Shown: positions 32,972 through 44,111 of the stretch, piece after piece
How the letters are laid out: each line of letters starts with the position of its first letter
How positions within the stretch are numbered: the stretch's first letter is position 1
Program-made: the position numbers and the translations under genes
The notes under the pieces: model-generated
The model's input: only the letters and a program-made list of their open reading frames with translations
Told to the model about the DNA's origin: nothing
Databases searched by the model: none
DNA from: Aurelia coerulea
Taxonomy: Eukaryota > Cnidaria > Scyphozoa > Semaeostomeae > Ulmaridae
DNA length: 64,000 nt
Reading direction: 5' to 3'
Assembly: GCA_039566865.1 (NCBI GenBank)
Contig: CM076958.1
Location: 9,462,501-9,526,500, forward strand

Positions 32972-35040
32972 TTGTGCTGAGAATATCAAAATCTTCAAGG
33001 GATCCATTATGGCCGGACTTAGAAATGTGGTCCCCAATGGCAGAACAGTTACTTTTTATCTTTTGACCTGCTTTGTTGATTCCCAAGTGCTCTCTACAGC
33101 GGGTAACTAAATTACGGGTTGTTTTCCCATAGTACAAGGCATGGCAGCCAGGACACTTATATGAGTAAACTACAGAAGAGCACATGAGAATAGGGAAGCG
33201 GTCCTTAAACCTAAAATATGATGCTAAACGCTTAGGAGAATTGAAAATAACCTTAAGCCTGAGATTAGGGTAACATTGTTTAAAGAGCCTAGTAAGCTTA
33301 GTTTTAACTTGCAAACTATAACTTCCTAGAAAGGGGAGGCAGAACATAAGAAACTGCTTTTCTTCGCGAGTAGGTGGAGGCCTTTTACTAAACTGCTGAT
33401 CCAAGAAGGTTTTAATGACACGATCAACAAGTGGCACAGGGAAACAGTTTTCTTTCAAAATTCGTTTTATTCTAACAACCTCATCATGAAAATTTAAATA
33501 CGTAGAACAAATGTGAAAAGCGCGGTACACTAGAACCCTAATTAAATTGACCTTGTATTTATTAGGCGAGAGAGATCCAAAATCAGTGTAAAGTCCTGTA
33601 AAAGTCTTCTTCCTATATAAGCTAGTAGAGAAACTATTTTGATCATGAGTGACTGACACATCTAGAAATGGCAGTGTGTTGTCCATTTCAAGTTCAACAG
33701 TAAATTTGATGTTAGGATGGTAGCTATTTATATGATCTAAAAACTTTTGAATGTCAGATCTGCTCCTAAATAAACAGAACGTGTCGTCAACATACCTACG
33801 ATACAATACAGGCTTAAATTCGGAAGGACATTCATTAAGATATCGTTGTTCCAACATACACATGAAAATGTTAGCCAAAGATGGGCCTAGGGGTGATCCC
33901 ATTGCTACCCCATCGATTTGATCAAACAACTGTCCATTAAATACAAAATGAGTGTCCTTCACGGCGAAATTAAGCAACTTACGAAACTGAGTACGATTAA
34001 ATTTACAATCTTTGTATTCAAGCGTGTCGCAATCTGCAAACAGCAAGTCGACACAAAGGTCTACTGATTCATCCAGGGGAATGTTGGTAAACAGGCTAGA
34101 GACATCAAAACTAGCCATCACTAGATCACTATCTTTTTGGAAAGCCGTAATTTCAGAGACGAAACTGAATGAATCTTTGACCGTGTATTGACCGACTGTA
34201 TGAGGCTGTAATATCGGAACAATAAACTTAGCGAGCTTGTAATTATAAGGACCAATGGCTGAGAGAATAGGCCTAGCAGGACAATTGTCTTTATGAACTT
34301 TGGGTAGGCCATACAGGATACCAGGGGTACTGCCGGAAGGGAAAAGGTCCCGATAAACTTCATCGGTAATAACTTTTTGTTTTTGTAACGTGTCCCTTAG
34401 GAAACGGATAAGTTTGCCTTCTCTTTTCTGACAGATGTCCAGCATATCACAGTCAAGTTTCTTAAATTTAGAGCTATCAGCTAGAAGTGTCTCAACTTTA
34501 TTAACGTAATCCGGGCGGTTCAAAATAACTACTCCGTTGCCTTTATCAGGTCGGATTATAACAATATCCTTATTCTTACACAGCCTATTTAATGCAGAAA
34601 GTTCAGCTTTACTAATATTGAGTGGAAGCTGTTCAGAATCGTAACCATAAAAGGCTGAGAGGGCTATACTTTTCAGTTTAGTTTTAACAAAATCAAAATT
34701 TACACCCTCTTTATCTATGGGTCTGTTCTTAAGATTAATAGCTATTTTTTCGAAGGGTGTAAGAAAGCCGCAATAGTCAAGTTTCCCTGGGCGTAAAGAG
34801 AACTTCAGGCCACGAGATAGAACCTTTTTCTCAATTTCATTAAGTACGTAATTAGAATAATTAAATATGACTTTGTCAGGGTCTATCCCAGTGGCGAGAT
34901 ATTCACGTTTGAGAGTTTCTAATTTGCGATTTTGAACAGCTTCAACGCGCTTAAGAGACTTAACATTAGAAACAGAAGCAAAGGCAATAAGATGATTAAA
35001 GTCAAACCATGAAAAATGAGATAATAAGTAACTCCTAGTA
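32972..35040 (-). pseudogene. Penelope-like RT and GIY-YIG protein, main block
   Basis: The frame is open for about 690 codons. From about 35040 to 34526 it has no Met, but reads like the N-terminal part of these proteins (KVLSRGLKFSLRPGKLDY, RPDKGNGVVILN). RT motifs follow, numbered from the TTG at 34523: TPGILYGLPKVHK near 67-78, MASFDVSSLFTNIPL near 136-150 (catalytic Asp 140), AMGSPLGPSLANIF near 207-220, YVDD at 244-247 and LPFLDV. The GIY-YIG nuclease lies near 455-490: VVYSYKCPGCHALYYGKTT then TRCREHLGINKAG. Coding ends at the LINE insertion in the last part (DFDILSTT); after that the frame runs into the (ATT)n LINE tail. Apart from the insertion and the missing 5' end I saw no stop, so the copy is fairly young. 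Confidence 0.88.
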
Positions 35041-35045
35041 CTCTC

Positions 35046-35970
35046 TCTTGAATTTTATCAATTTATAAATCTACAAAAATAAGAACCCAGAGGCCGTTTT
35101 CCCTAAATTATGCAGCTTGTAATTAAGGACCCCTTTGCATGCTGCATTGTTTCCAGCCGATTGTACTGTGATGCTGGATATTTCCTGCAAGATTTCAAAC
35201 GTTTTGTTCAAACATTTCAAACTCTTTTCAGCTTGAAGAAGTTCTTTAATTTCAAATTAAGTGTATGAAAATTGTTAAAAAATATCTTAAGTTTACTTTT
35301 TTCCTCTATTTGACTGTAAAACATTTAATTTGCCTTATTTAGCAGAAGAGTGATTTCTGAGTATTTTATATAGAGGAAGGTATTTTATCGCTAGAAGGAA
35401 ACAAATTGAAAATATTGAAAAGTTCAACAAATGTTAACGAAAAACTTGCGATTTAGTTCCAGAAGCTTCCATCACTAATATATCAGTAAACTTCACTGTA
35501 AACCATGTTCATTTTTCGTTGGAAACAACTTCTCATTGCTTGAGAAACAACTTAGTCCAGTTTTTGCACAGATTTGCACAAGGAAAAAGAAAAGAAATTT
35601 ACGGTCGTAAGTTACAATTCTGCGACCGCAGCGTGCGAAGTAGAATTAGTCTTGTCGCAAATACGCGATTGCAGCATGCAAAGGGTTAAGAACTTGTTTC
35701 AATCAGATGGAAAATATGTTCTTATTGCAGGGGTGGCAATGTTGATTTTAAATTGTCGTTATTAAGTTTATCTTTGTCCAAGTTAGCTGTTAACGTTTGA
35801 ACCTCCTTCCCTGCTGTTTGTAAGCTTAGAATCAGTTGTTAGGTACACTCTGACTTTGCCAAAACAAATAACAATGCTGAACATCTTTGGTGAAGATTCT
35901 AAAACAGCCCACTCAAGGCACCCTTTGAATAAGAACCTTTATACCTTGAAATTAGTCTTAGTACCTTTAA
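35046..35970. other. Intron sequence, no feature seen
   Basis: AT-rich with no supported ORF or repeat. It lies between the Penelope-like element and the minus-strand LINE. Confidence 0.5.
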
Positions 35971-38900
35971 TATTAGGATTTTTTTTTTTTATATCAATCT
36001 CTAAGAAAAAAACTACAATATAAGAATCTGAGCCAATCATAGCGGGAAAAGACACATGGTCATCTAGTCCCCACTATGAATGACTCTTACAATAAATATA
36101 AACAATAATCTGATTTAACTAACAAAAGAACCCAATACCACACCACACTACTCCACACCAAAATACACTAAACTAAACAACGAGAAGACACTCTAGGAAC
36201 AACGAGAAACCATGTAGAGCAGAGCGGCTCCTAGACTGCGGACATTCGTCTAAGTTTTGCTACATTTAATTAAATTGATATTTACTGTCCTGTTATAGTC
36301 ATTCAAATTATAGTCATTCCAAAAAAGAAGGCAGCCCTACTCTACATAGCTCAAAGTTGCACTTCCTACTACAATACAGCACAACAATCTCTCACATTAC
36401 ACTACAGACGAAAAGGGATTGCTGCTAATGTTGGTATTTAGTCCAACCGCATAGACCTCTCAATGAATGACAGGGTTGCCTCTAGGATTATTCTATTGTC
36501 GATTATAGTGAACCTGCTGCTGTAGAGAAGCAACTCACACAATGCTTTTGAGTCCACATTTGTAAGATCGAGACCGGGGACTTCAGAAAGCTGACCAAGG
36601 AGATCACGACGCATTGCACGAAACCGATGGCAGCGGGCTGACGCAGTCAAAGTTATAACGGAATCTGTGTGCATTGAGAGAGCTAAACTCCACACGAAGT
36701 TTCGTCAAACGCTTGATACCTACGAGGTCACGAATACCATACATAGTTCTTTTCAAAGGTCGTATTGTCGATAGTAGCTTGCTCTTAAACACTGCAAGAG
36801 AGCTGGCATTTTTTATATCATCAGTCAGCAGATTCCATTCAAACAGTGTGTTATGAAAGTACGTGTTTGTAAACCGAGCCGTTCTTCCTACATTTTGGGC
36901 ATAATCCCGAGAGTTTGGAAGATTGTAAGGTATCTGGCGCTCACATGGAATTTTAGCAAACAAATAATCTGGAGAACGCGTCAATCTTAAATTGTAAAAA
37001 TGGCACAGTCTTCTGTACCGTCGCCTGCTATAGAGATCTTCCCAACCCAATTCATTGTATAACCGTTGCCTACTAGTACCTCTCCAAGTTCCAGTAACTG
37101 CTAGAGCCGCAGAGTACTGAGTCTGTTCAATTTTTTTAGTTAAATCTAATTTCATATCAGGATCGTACTTGTGATAGATTATGTCACCATAGTCAAGATG
37201 AGGCCTCACATAAAGCTTGTAGACTTGAGCAAGTACCTCCCTCGAGACATATCTAGAGATGTGTCGAATGACACCAATACCACGCCTCGCTTTCATAATA
37301 GCCTCTTTTATATGACTGTGGAAGTTTAGCTTTGAATCAAGAATAGCTCCAAGGTGCTTATGCTCAGGCACATTTACTATCACATCATTTCCCAATTTTA
37401 ATGAAGGATGTTGTGGTCGTAGCCTTTTGGTGGAGAAAACAACCTCTTCCGTTTTTTGAGCATTAAACTGCATCTTCCATTGCCACGCCCATAATCGCGC
37501 CTTTTCTAAATCCCGAATAGCACCCCTGCAGTCACAGCTTCATTTGTTACAGTAGAAAAAAGGGATGTATCGTCAGCAAACATCTTCACATCGCAATTTA
37601 TATTATCAACTAAGTCATTAATATAGACCAAACAGAACAGAGGACCCAAGACAGAACCTTGTGGAACAACAGCAGAGATAGTACTCCATTGCGAGCTTTT
37701 GCCATTCAGTACAACGCGCTGCTTGCGATCAGATAGGAAGTTTTGAATGAGGGCGAGGAGATCACCAGATATTCCACTACATTCCATTTTATACAATAAA
37801 CCATCATGCCAAACTCTGTCAAATGGCTTCGAAAGATCTAAAAAGACTGCCCGAGTTTCCTTGCTTGGAGTTTCCTCAAAAGCACTATAGATCTTATGGG
37901 TTATTAATAACAACTGATTAACCGTTGAATCCCCAGGGCGAAACCCTGATTGATTTACAGTTAAGAGACCATTTTCACAAAGATGAAGATATATTGCGTC
38001 AAATATTAATTTCTCGAATATCTTTCCAAATATCGGCAAGAGTGAGATTGGTCTATAGTTCTTCTTGCTTTGCCTGCTTCCCTTTTTATGGATTGGAATC
38101 ACGTTTGCTTTCTTCCAAATAGAGGGATATTTACCAGTAGCTAGACATTTTTCAAAAATTAGACACATTGGTTCAACAATTATATGATCACAGATTTTTA
38201 TCATTGAGATAGAGATGTCGTCGCAGCCATGGGCTTTTTTAGTATCCAATGAACGAATGATTTTAAGAACTTTTTCCCTATCAATTGGCATTGTTTCCAG
38301 AACATTATTAAACTTGGGGAGAAATCTCGGAAGAGTGCTTCCAGTAGGTATCGCAGAGCATTGCTCAACGAAGTAATCATTAAAAACAGTTGCATTATTT
38401 TGAATATTTGTTACAAATATCCCATTTTCTAGTAGTGGTGGTATATTTAAGGTCTTTTTCTTGTTTAATATCCTGTTTAAAACAGTCCAATAAGCTTTTG
38501 CACCCTGATTAGGATCGGACAATTTGTGACCAAGTTCCTGATAATAGTTTTCCTTCGCTTTTGTGATCATTTTACTCGTTTCATTGCGAACTTCCTTAAC
38601 TAGATTCCAGTCTTCTCGTCTCCTACCACGATCAAGAAATTTTTTGAAGACCCTATGTTTTCGTTTGATTGCGGTTTTAAGCTCACTACTTATCCAAGGA
38701 GGATCCTCATCGTTAGATTTTATAACTTTGTTAGGAATATTTTCAGAAAGGATAGAATAGGTAATGTTAGTGAAAATATCAGCCATCTCCTCCGCACCCA
38801 AACCATTGAATATAGTCTTCCAATCGACAGCGCTTAAGTCAGCTTGGATTTTTGCAAGATTAGCTTTACCATACTCCCATACGGTTCTCGTGTATGGAGG

Positions 38901-39130
38901 TGGAGGGGGTAGGGAGATATTGATTTTACCATAAGTTATTTGGTGCTGGCAATTTTGATCCAAAGATGAATGCACTCCTGACTGCAAGAAGCAGTTTGGT
39001 TGATCTGTTATGATAAGATCAATGCACGACATGGCTTCACCCCTTATATTTGTTGGTTCGTCGATTAGTTGATGCAGATTATTTGTCTCAAGCAGCTCCT
39101 CAAGAGCCATAGAATCTTTTTCAGCTTGAC
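35971..39130 (-). mobile_element. Family A-related LINE, 5'-truncated, minus strand
   Basis: Minus-strand copy from about 39130 to a T run (poly(A) on the element strand) at 35971-35982. It covers the end of the endonuclease, RT, the C-terminus and a 3' UTR with weak similarity to the family A tail (GGGGACTAGATGACCATGTG). The protein resembles family A throughout but is clearly a separate lineage. The 5' border is approximate. Confidence 0.82.
36438..39110 (-). pseudogene. Family A-related LINE ORF2 relic
   Basis: First block 39110-37506: endonuclease end (LHQLIDEPTNIRGEAMSCID, HQITYGKI), a proline run, connector, then RT with KNYRPISLLPIFGKIFEKL, AVFLDLSKPFDRVWHDG (motif A; Pro replaces the usual Ala), AVVPQGSVLGPLFC (motif B; V-V in place of A-G-V) and KMFADDTSLF (motif C). 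A frameshift near 37535 leads to 37473-36604 (EHKHLGAILDSKLNFHSHI, YVRPHLDYGDIIYH). A deletion with frameshift near 36640 removes the CCHC-like region; the end is at 36695-36438 (LEATLSFIERSMRLD). Inactive. Confidence 0.85.
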
Positions 39131-39731
39131 TCTAAAACAAGTAGGTTCTTATATGCGCGGATTAACTGTATATTTGTAACATTTTTCTTTTTTTTAAGAA
39201 CACTGAAAATATACTGTGTGACTCAAAAAATGCCGCCCCTTTTTGAAAAATCCGCGGAGCAATATAGTATTTGTACCATTATTATAGGGATTGATTTTTT
39301 TAATAGCTAAAAGATTTAAGTATTTTTTATTTTACAAAGTGAAAGCCCTTTCTCAAGAAATCAGTATTTCAGAACAACAAGAAAATCTCCTGAAACGCAC
39401 TATCAAATTGTCCAGGTCGTTTGAAATCTATTTGAAATCCATTTGAGAATTAACATAACTATAAATTGGAAAACTGAGACAGAAACTGAAATCGATATAT
39501 TCAGTGCTCTTAAAAAAAGATTATTGCAAATAGAAACACTACCAGGATACGTTCCCCTTGTTCAAGATGCCTTTGATCATGCGTTTTTAGACAATTTTCT
39601 GGATGTTAGGCAAGACTAATTTTTTTGAATATTTCGAATTTGCCACAGGACTACTATCTTGAAAATTACCATAAAAATAAAAAAACATTTCAATCTTATA
39701 GCTATATTCCAAAAGTCAATTTTGATGATTA
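39131..39731. other. Intron sequence, no gene
   Basis: Nothing coded. CTGTGTGACTCAAAAAATGC near 39221 looks like a mariner-type end of another subfamily; no partner was found. Confidence 0.45.
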
Positions 39732-39733
39732 TA

Positions 39734-40678
39734 CCGGGTGTCCCAAAAAAAGGTAACAGATTTGATGGGGACTAGCGATGAGAGTATAAGTCGAATCGAT
39801 CCCAAATATGTTTTGAAGTACTCTTCGATAGTTAACTTGAAGATTAATACCTCGTTTGTTGATATTGGCACATCGAGAATTGAAATGTTAATCTCGAAAG
39901 CCAAAATTTGCGGCCATCTACAAACCAGAGCTTATGAGTTTTGGCCTAAACTGCTAACCCGCTGGTAAGGGGAATCCCCTCAGTCAAAGAGATTTTTGGA
40001 CAAGGATCGGTCTTTTGGGTACCCGTTTGAAAAGAACGTAAACAACTGAAACTAACAAACAAATTAATGAATATAGTCACCAAGGAATATTTTTCTCCAG
40101 TCAAAATGCATTTGCAAAAGTACACCAAGCCAAGCACGAATGAGCATTTTTTATGTTCCCTTGGGCATTTACGATTGCTTCTTTCGTAATAGTTTCGTGA
40201 GAGATGATGCAAAAAACATTTCATTCAAGCAATGAGATGATTGCAAGATAGTCTAAAGCCTACGGGACTAATTTCGCTGATGAATAACTTTTCTCAGGCA
40301 GGTGTAATTTAAAGTTTTTGTAGAATCAAGAAAGGGGTCACTTCGGGGCCAAATTCTTGAATCTGATTGTAAAGTTCAGAGTCAGATTTCCACTAAAATG
40401 TGCTCCTAAGCACGAGGTTTCTTGTTTGTACTTGGCTATGATTGAGGAGATTCCACAGCACAGCGAGTTCACAGCTTAGGCCAAACCCCAAAACGTCTGG
40501 TTTGGAGTAGGAACCAAATTTTGACTTTCAAGATTAATATTCCAACTCTTAATGCACCAATATCAACAAATAAGGTATCAATCTTCAAGTTAACTATCTA
40601 AGAGTACTTCAAAACTTATCAGGGGTCGATTCAACTTAAATTCTTATCGCTAGCCTCAATCAAATCTGGGACACCCGG
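39734..40678. mobile_element. Tc1/mariner-like non-autonomous element, long TIRs
   Basis: Left end CCGGGTGTCCCAAAAAAAGG, right end TCTGGGACACCCGG, TA on both sides (39732-39733 and 40679-40680). The inverted repeats run about 200 bp: TTGAAGTACTCTTCGATAGT at the left pairs with ATCTAAGAGTACTTCAAAA at the right. 945 bp, no transposase. Confidence 0.82.
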
Positions 40679-40680
40679 TA

Positions 40681-41011
40681 GTAAAAGTAAATTTGCTGCA
40701 ATGATTTTCGAACTGATAGACGGAGAAGGGGAAGTGATGTGAGAAGGGGACATTTTGTTGTCACCTCGTTGGTAAATACGACTTAAAGAATAGATATCGT
40801 CTGGACAATTATTGCCATGGCATTGAAAATCTTCAGCATTTCCTTTTTAATCTATTTCTTCAAACTGCTTAGAGAGGTGAAATGTCCTTGCGTATTATTC
40901 TGTGTCACTAGATTCCTTATGATGTGATCAAGTGTTTTAGGCCCTTTTTCGGGAATTATGTAACCAAGAAATTTTCGCGAATTCGAATTCACGTATATGT
41001 TCAATGCTCAT
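40681..41011. other. Intron sequence, no feature seen
   Basis: Short non-repeat stretch between a MITE and the LINE insertion site. The first codons of the long ORF that starts at 40997 lie in this flanking DNA, not in the LINE. Confidence 0.5.
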
Positions 41012-43846
41012 AAAAGTGCAAAATCTAATCCCAATCTATTTCTTGAAATTGGCGTCCACCCTTCTTTAGATGAACTGTGTCATCATCATATCATCTATGG
41101 CAAAATAATTGTAACAAATGTAGCTCCACCCCCTTATCGTCGTAGAATATGGTTTTACGATCGGGCAAATATCTTTGCAATCAGGAGGAGTATTGCCATG
41201 TTCAATTGGCAGGAAACCTTAGGTCAAATAAATTGCCCGGATCAGCAAGTTAAGTGTCTAAACGAGGCTCTGCTAAATATTTTCAGCAACTTCATACCTA
41301 ATAGTCTCATAACAGTTAAGCCTCGGCAGGCACCTTGGATAGCACAGTCAATAAAAAATTTTCTACGAAAGAAGAATCGCGCATATAGATCCTTTGTTCG
41401 GAGCGGCCAATCAGGAGAAAGATTAGAAGGTATTCTGGGAATGATATCACAGGGAACTAAAATGATCGAGGATGCGAAGCAGAAATACCTGATGAAAATT
41501 GGTCAAACACTTTCAAATCCGAATACAGGTCAAAAAACATATTGGTCATTAATAAATAAAATTCTCAACAAAGTTAAAATTCCCATTATTCCACCTCTTT
41601 TGGAAAATGATATATTTGTCTTGGATTTTACAACTAAGGCAGAAATATTTAATGACTACTTCATACTCCAATGTACCGTTATTGATACGGGCAGTGCAGT
41701 TCCCAATGATGTTCCTTTCCATGCTCCGACATTGACCACCTTCCATATTTCCGATGAGAAAATACTAAAGATCATCCGGTCATTAAATCCTAACAAAGCT
41801 CATGGTTGGGATGATATTTCTGTGCGTATGATAAAAATTAGTGAAGAGGCACTTGTTGTTCCACTTAGGCTCATTTTTGAAAACTGTAAAAGTAAAGGCA
41901 TTTTTCCACAAATTTGGAAACAGGCTAATATAGTACCAGTTCACAAAAAAAGCAGCAAACAACTGAAGCAAAATTATCGTCCGATATCCCTACTCCCAAT
42001 TTTTGGAAAAATTCTGGAAAAGTTAATGTTTGATAGTCTCTATGAGCACTTAAATGTGAACTTACAGCAGAAGGGTAACATGAAGGAATCATGGCAGACT
42101 ATCAATGAGCTACTCAATAAAAAGTCAAAGTCGACAAACATTGATAGTTTGAAAGATTCTAACCAAACTGTTTTCGATAAACAAAGAATTTCGGACAATA
42201 TGAATGAGTTCTTTTGTTCTGTTGGGAAGAAATTAGCCGCTGATATTGATGTTACCTCTAATCCGCTTCTGTCGGGAGAATATAACATTAATGACGGTGA
42301 GAAGACTTTTAACATGAGGGCAATTAACGAAGAAGACATCCAAAAAGCAATGGCTAAGATCAAACTAAAGAAAAGCTTTGGCAATGACAACGTCTCTGGA
42401 TACTTTCTAAAGATTGCATTTCCAGTAATTTCTAGTAGTTTAGTGCAAATATTTAACGTTTCTATTGAAACCAGTACCTTTCCCGATGCTTGGAAAATTG
42501 CTAGAGTTACTCCGATTTACAAAGAAGGGGAAAAGTCAGAAAAATCGAACTATAGACCAATTTCTGTATTGCCTGTCATATCTAGGCTATTTGAGAAACT
42601 TATCTTTGACCAGTTGTACCAGTACATGAATGAGAATGGATTTCTGTCACCAGACCAGTCTGGTTTCAGAGCTCTACACTCAACTATAACTTGCTTGCTG
42701 AAATGCACAGATGATTGGTATAACGGCATGGATAAGGGACTTTTGACTGGCATGATCTTTATTGATCTCAAAAAAGCTTTTGACACGGTTGATCATGAAA
42801 TCCTTTGCCAAAAACTCGCGCACTATGGTGTACTAAGTAGGGAGCTATCTTGGTTCAAGTCCTATCTCGCTAACAGAAAGCAATATTGTCGAGTAAATGG
42901 TGTAGATTCTAATATGGGGAGCATTGAGGTGGGAGTCCCACAGGGCTCTTGTCTCGGTCCACTCCTATTTTTAGTGTACATAAATGACCTTCCATGCGTT
43001 ATAAAGAACTCTAAAGTGTCTATGTATGCTGATGATACAAGTATTTATCATTTTTCGAAAGACATTACTCAGTTGACCGAGGCTATCAATGAAGATCTAC
43101 GGAAACTTGATACGTGGTTAAAGGGGAACAAACTATCCCTCAACGTAACTAAAACCCATTCTATGCTAATTACCACCAAACATAAGAAGAAGCATCTAGA
43201 GATTTCAAATCAAACTTTCCAACCTTCCATTCGCGAGACTAGAGTCGAAGTTGCAAGTAATACTAAGTACTTAGGTGTTCAAATCGACGAAAATCTCACA
43301 TGGAAGGAGCAAATAAAAACAGTCACTGCGAAAGCTTCCCGAGCTATCGGCTTCTTGAAATACGCCAAAAAGTATCTTCCTGCTGGAGTTGTGAAGACTC
43401 TCTATAGCAGCATCGTGGAGCCTCATTTCCAATACTGTTGTTCTGTTTGGGGTTGCTGCAATTCCACCGACATCTTACAATTGCAGAGACTTCAAAACAG
43501 AGCAGCTCGTGTTGTGACCAATAGTCAGTTCGATGCTCCAAGTAAACCCTTGATACAAAGTTTAGGTTGGCACACGATCAAGGAGCTGATAGATAGACAG
43601 ACGAAACTAATGGTTTTTAAATGCATCAACGACCTTGCTCCTACCTATCTTTGCAATCTTTTCACCAAAAAAGCTGATTGCACCGAGCGTAGCCTACGAA
43701 ATACAAACACTGACTTGAGGCTGCCTTTGAAAAGTTCCGCTAATGGACAAAAATGCTTTTCATTCAAGGGTGCAAAAAGCTGGAACAGCCTTTCAACTGA
43801 GGTTAAACAGGCATCTTCGGTCAATGCCTTCAAGAGCCATATTTAG
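40997..43846 (+). pseudogene. 949-codon chimeric ORF made of two LINEs
   Basis: Codons 1-9 or so are flanking DNA (MFNAHKSAK). Up to about codon 355 the protein is family A LINE: endonuclease end (GVHPSLDELCHHHIIYGKI), connector, and RT start ending SLYEHLNVNL. It then switches without a stop into a CR1/L2-type LINE (QQKGNMKESWQTINELLNKK) that brings a complete RT: KSNYRPISVLPVISRLFEKL, MIFIDLKKAFDTVDHE, VGVPQGSCLGPLLF, MYADDTSIYH (YADD) and the C-terminus. The fusion is in frame by chance. It contains two copies of the NYRPIS block but only one full RT active site. It is not a host gene. Confidence 0.9.
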
Positions 43847-44105
43847 CGTAGACTGCTGTGTAGATAATATATTTTAGATACCCTGTAAATTGATTTCAAC
43901 ACTGATCATTATTTCTAACATTGTTTTTAATAGATTAATTAGACTTTGACATATTGTAAATAGGTTTTCTCTTTCCTTTGTATTATATTATTATTATTGT
44001 ATTGTATCGTTAGATGGAGGGCCCCTTGAAAATCAGCACTTGCTGAAGGGCTACCCTCCCTAAATATGTGAAATCAAATCAAATCAAATCAAATCAAATC
44101 AAAAT
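42065..44105 (+). mobile_element. CR1/L2-type LINE inserted into family A LINE copy 2
   Basis: Bounded by the target duplication AACTTA (42059-42064 and 44106-44111). It is 5'-truncated before RT, in the same orientation as its host, with 3' UTR 43847-44070 and a pentanucleotide tail (ATCAA)n at about 44072-44102. Its RT and C-terminal domain are uninterrupted to the stop at 43844-43846. The 3' UTR has a hairpin-like stretch (GGAGGGCCCC ... GGGCTACCCTCC). Confidence 0.9.
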
Positions 44106-44111
44106 AACTTA

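Larger units (their letters stand above)
31440..35045 (-). mobile_element. Penelope-like element, 5'-truncated, split by an L2-like LINE
   Basis: The minus-strand element runs from about 35045 to about 31440. Its coding part lies in two blocks, 35040-32972 and 31804-31701, separated by a plus-strand LINE (31805-32968). A hammerhead-like core remains at 31489-31517. The frame has no Met in its first 150 or so codons, so the 5' end is missing. It is the same family as the fragment at 17455-18360. Confidence 0.87.

Noticed and set aside
39215..39300. Another mariner-type element starting TGTGTGACTCAAAAAATG
   Set aside because: Only one end seen and no TA-flanked partner; recorded as gap content only.
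40997..43846. 949-codon ORF as a host gene
   Set aside because: Two target duplications show it is a LINE inserted in a LINE, and its first codons are flanking DNA.
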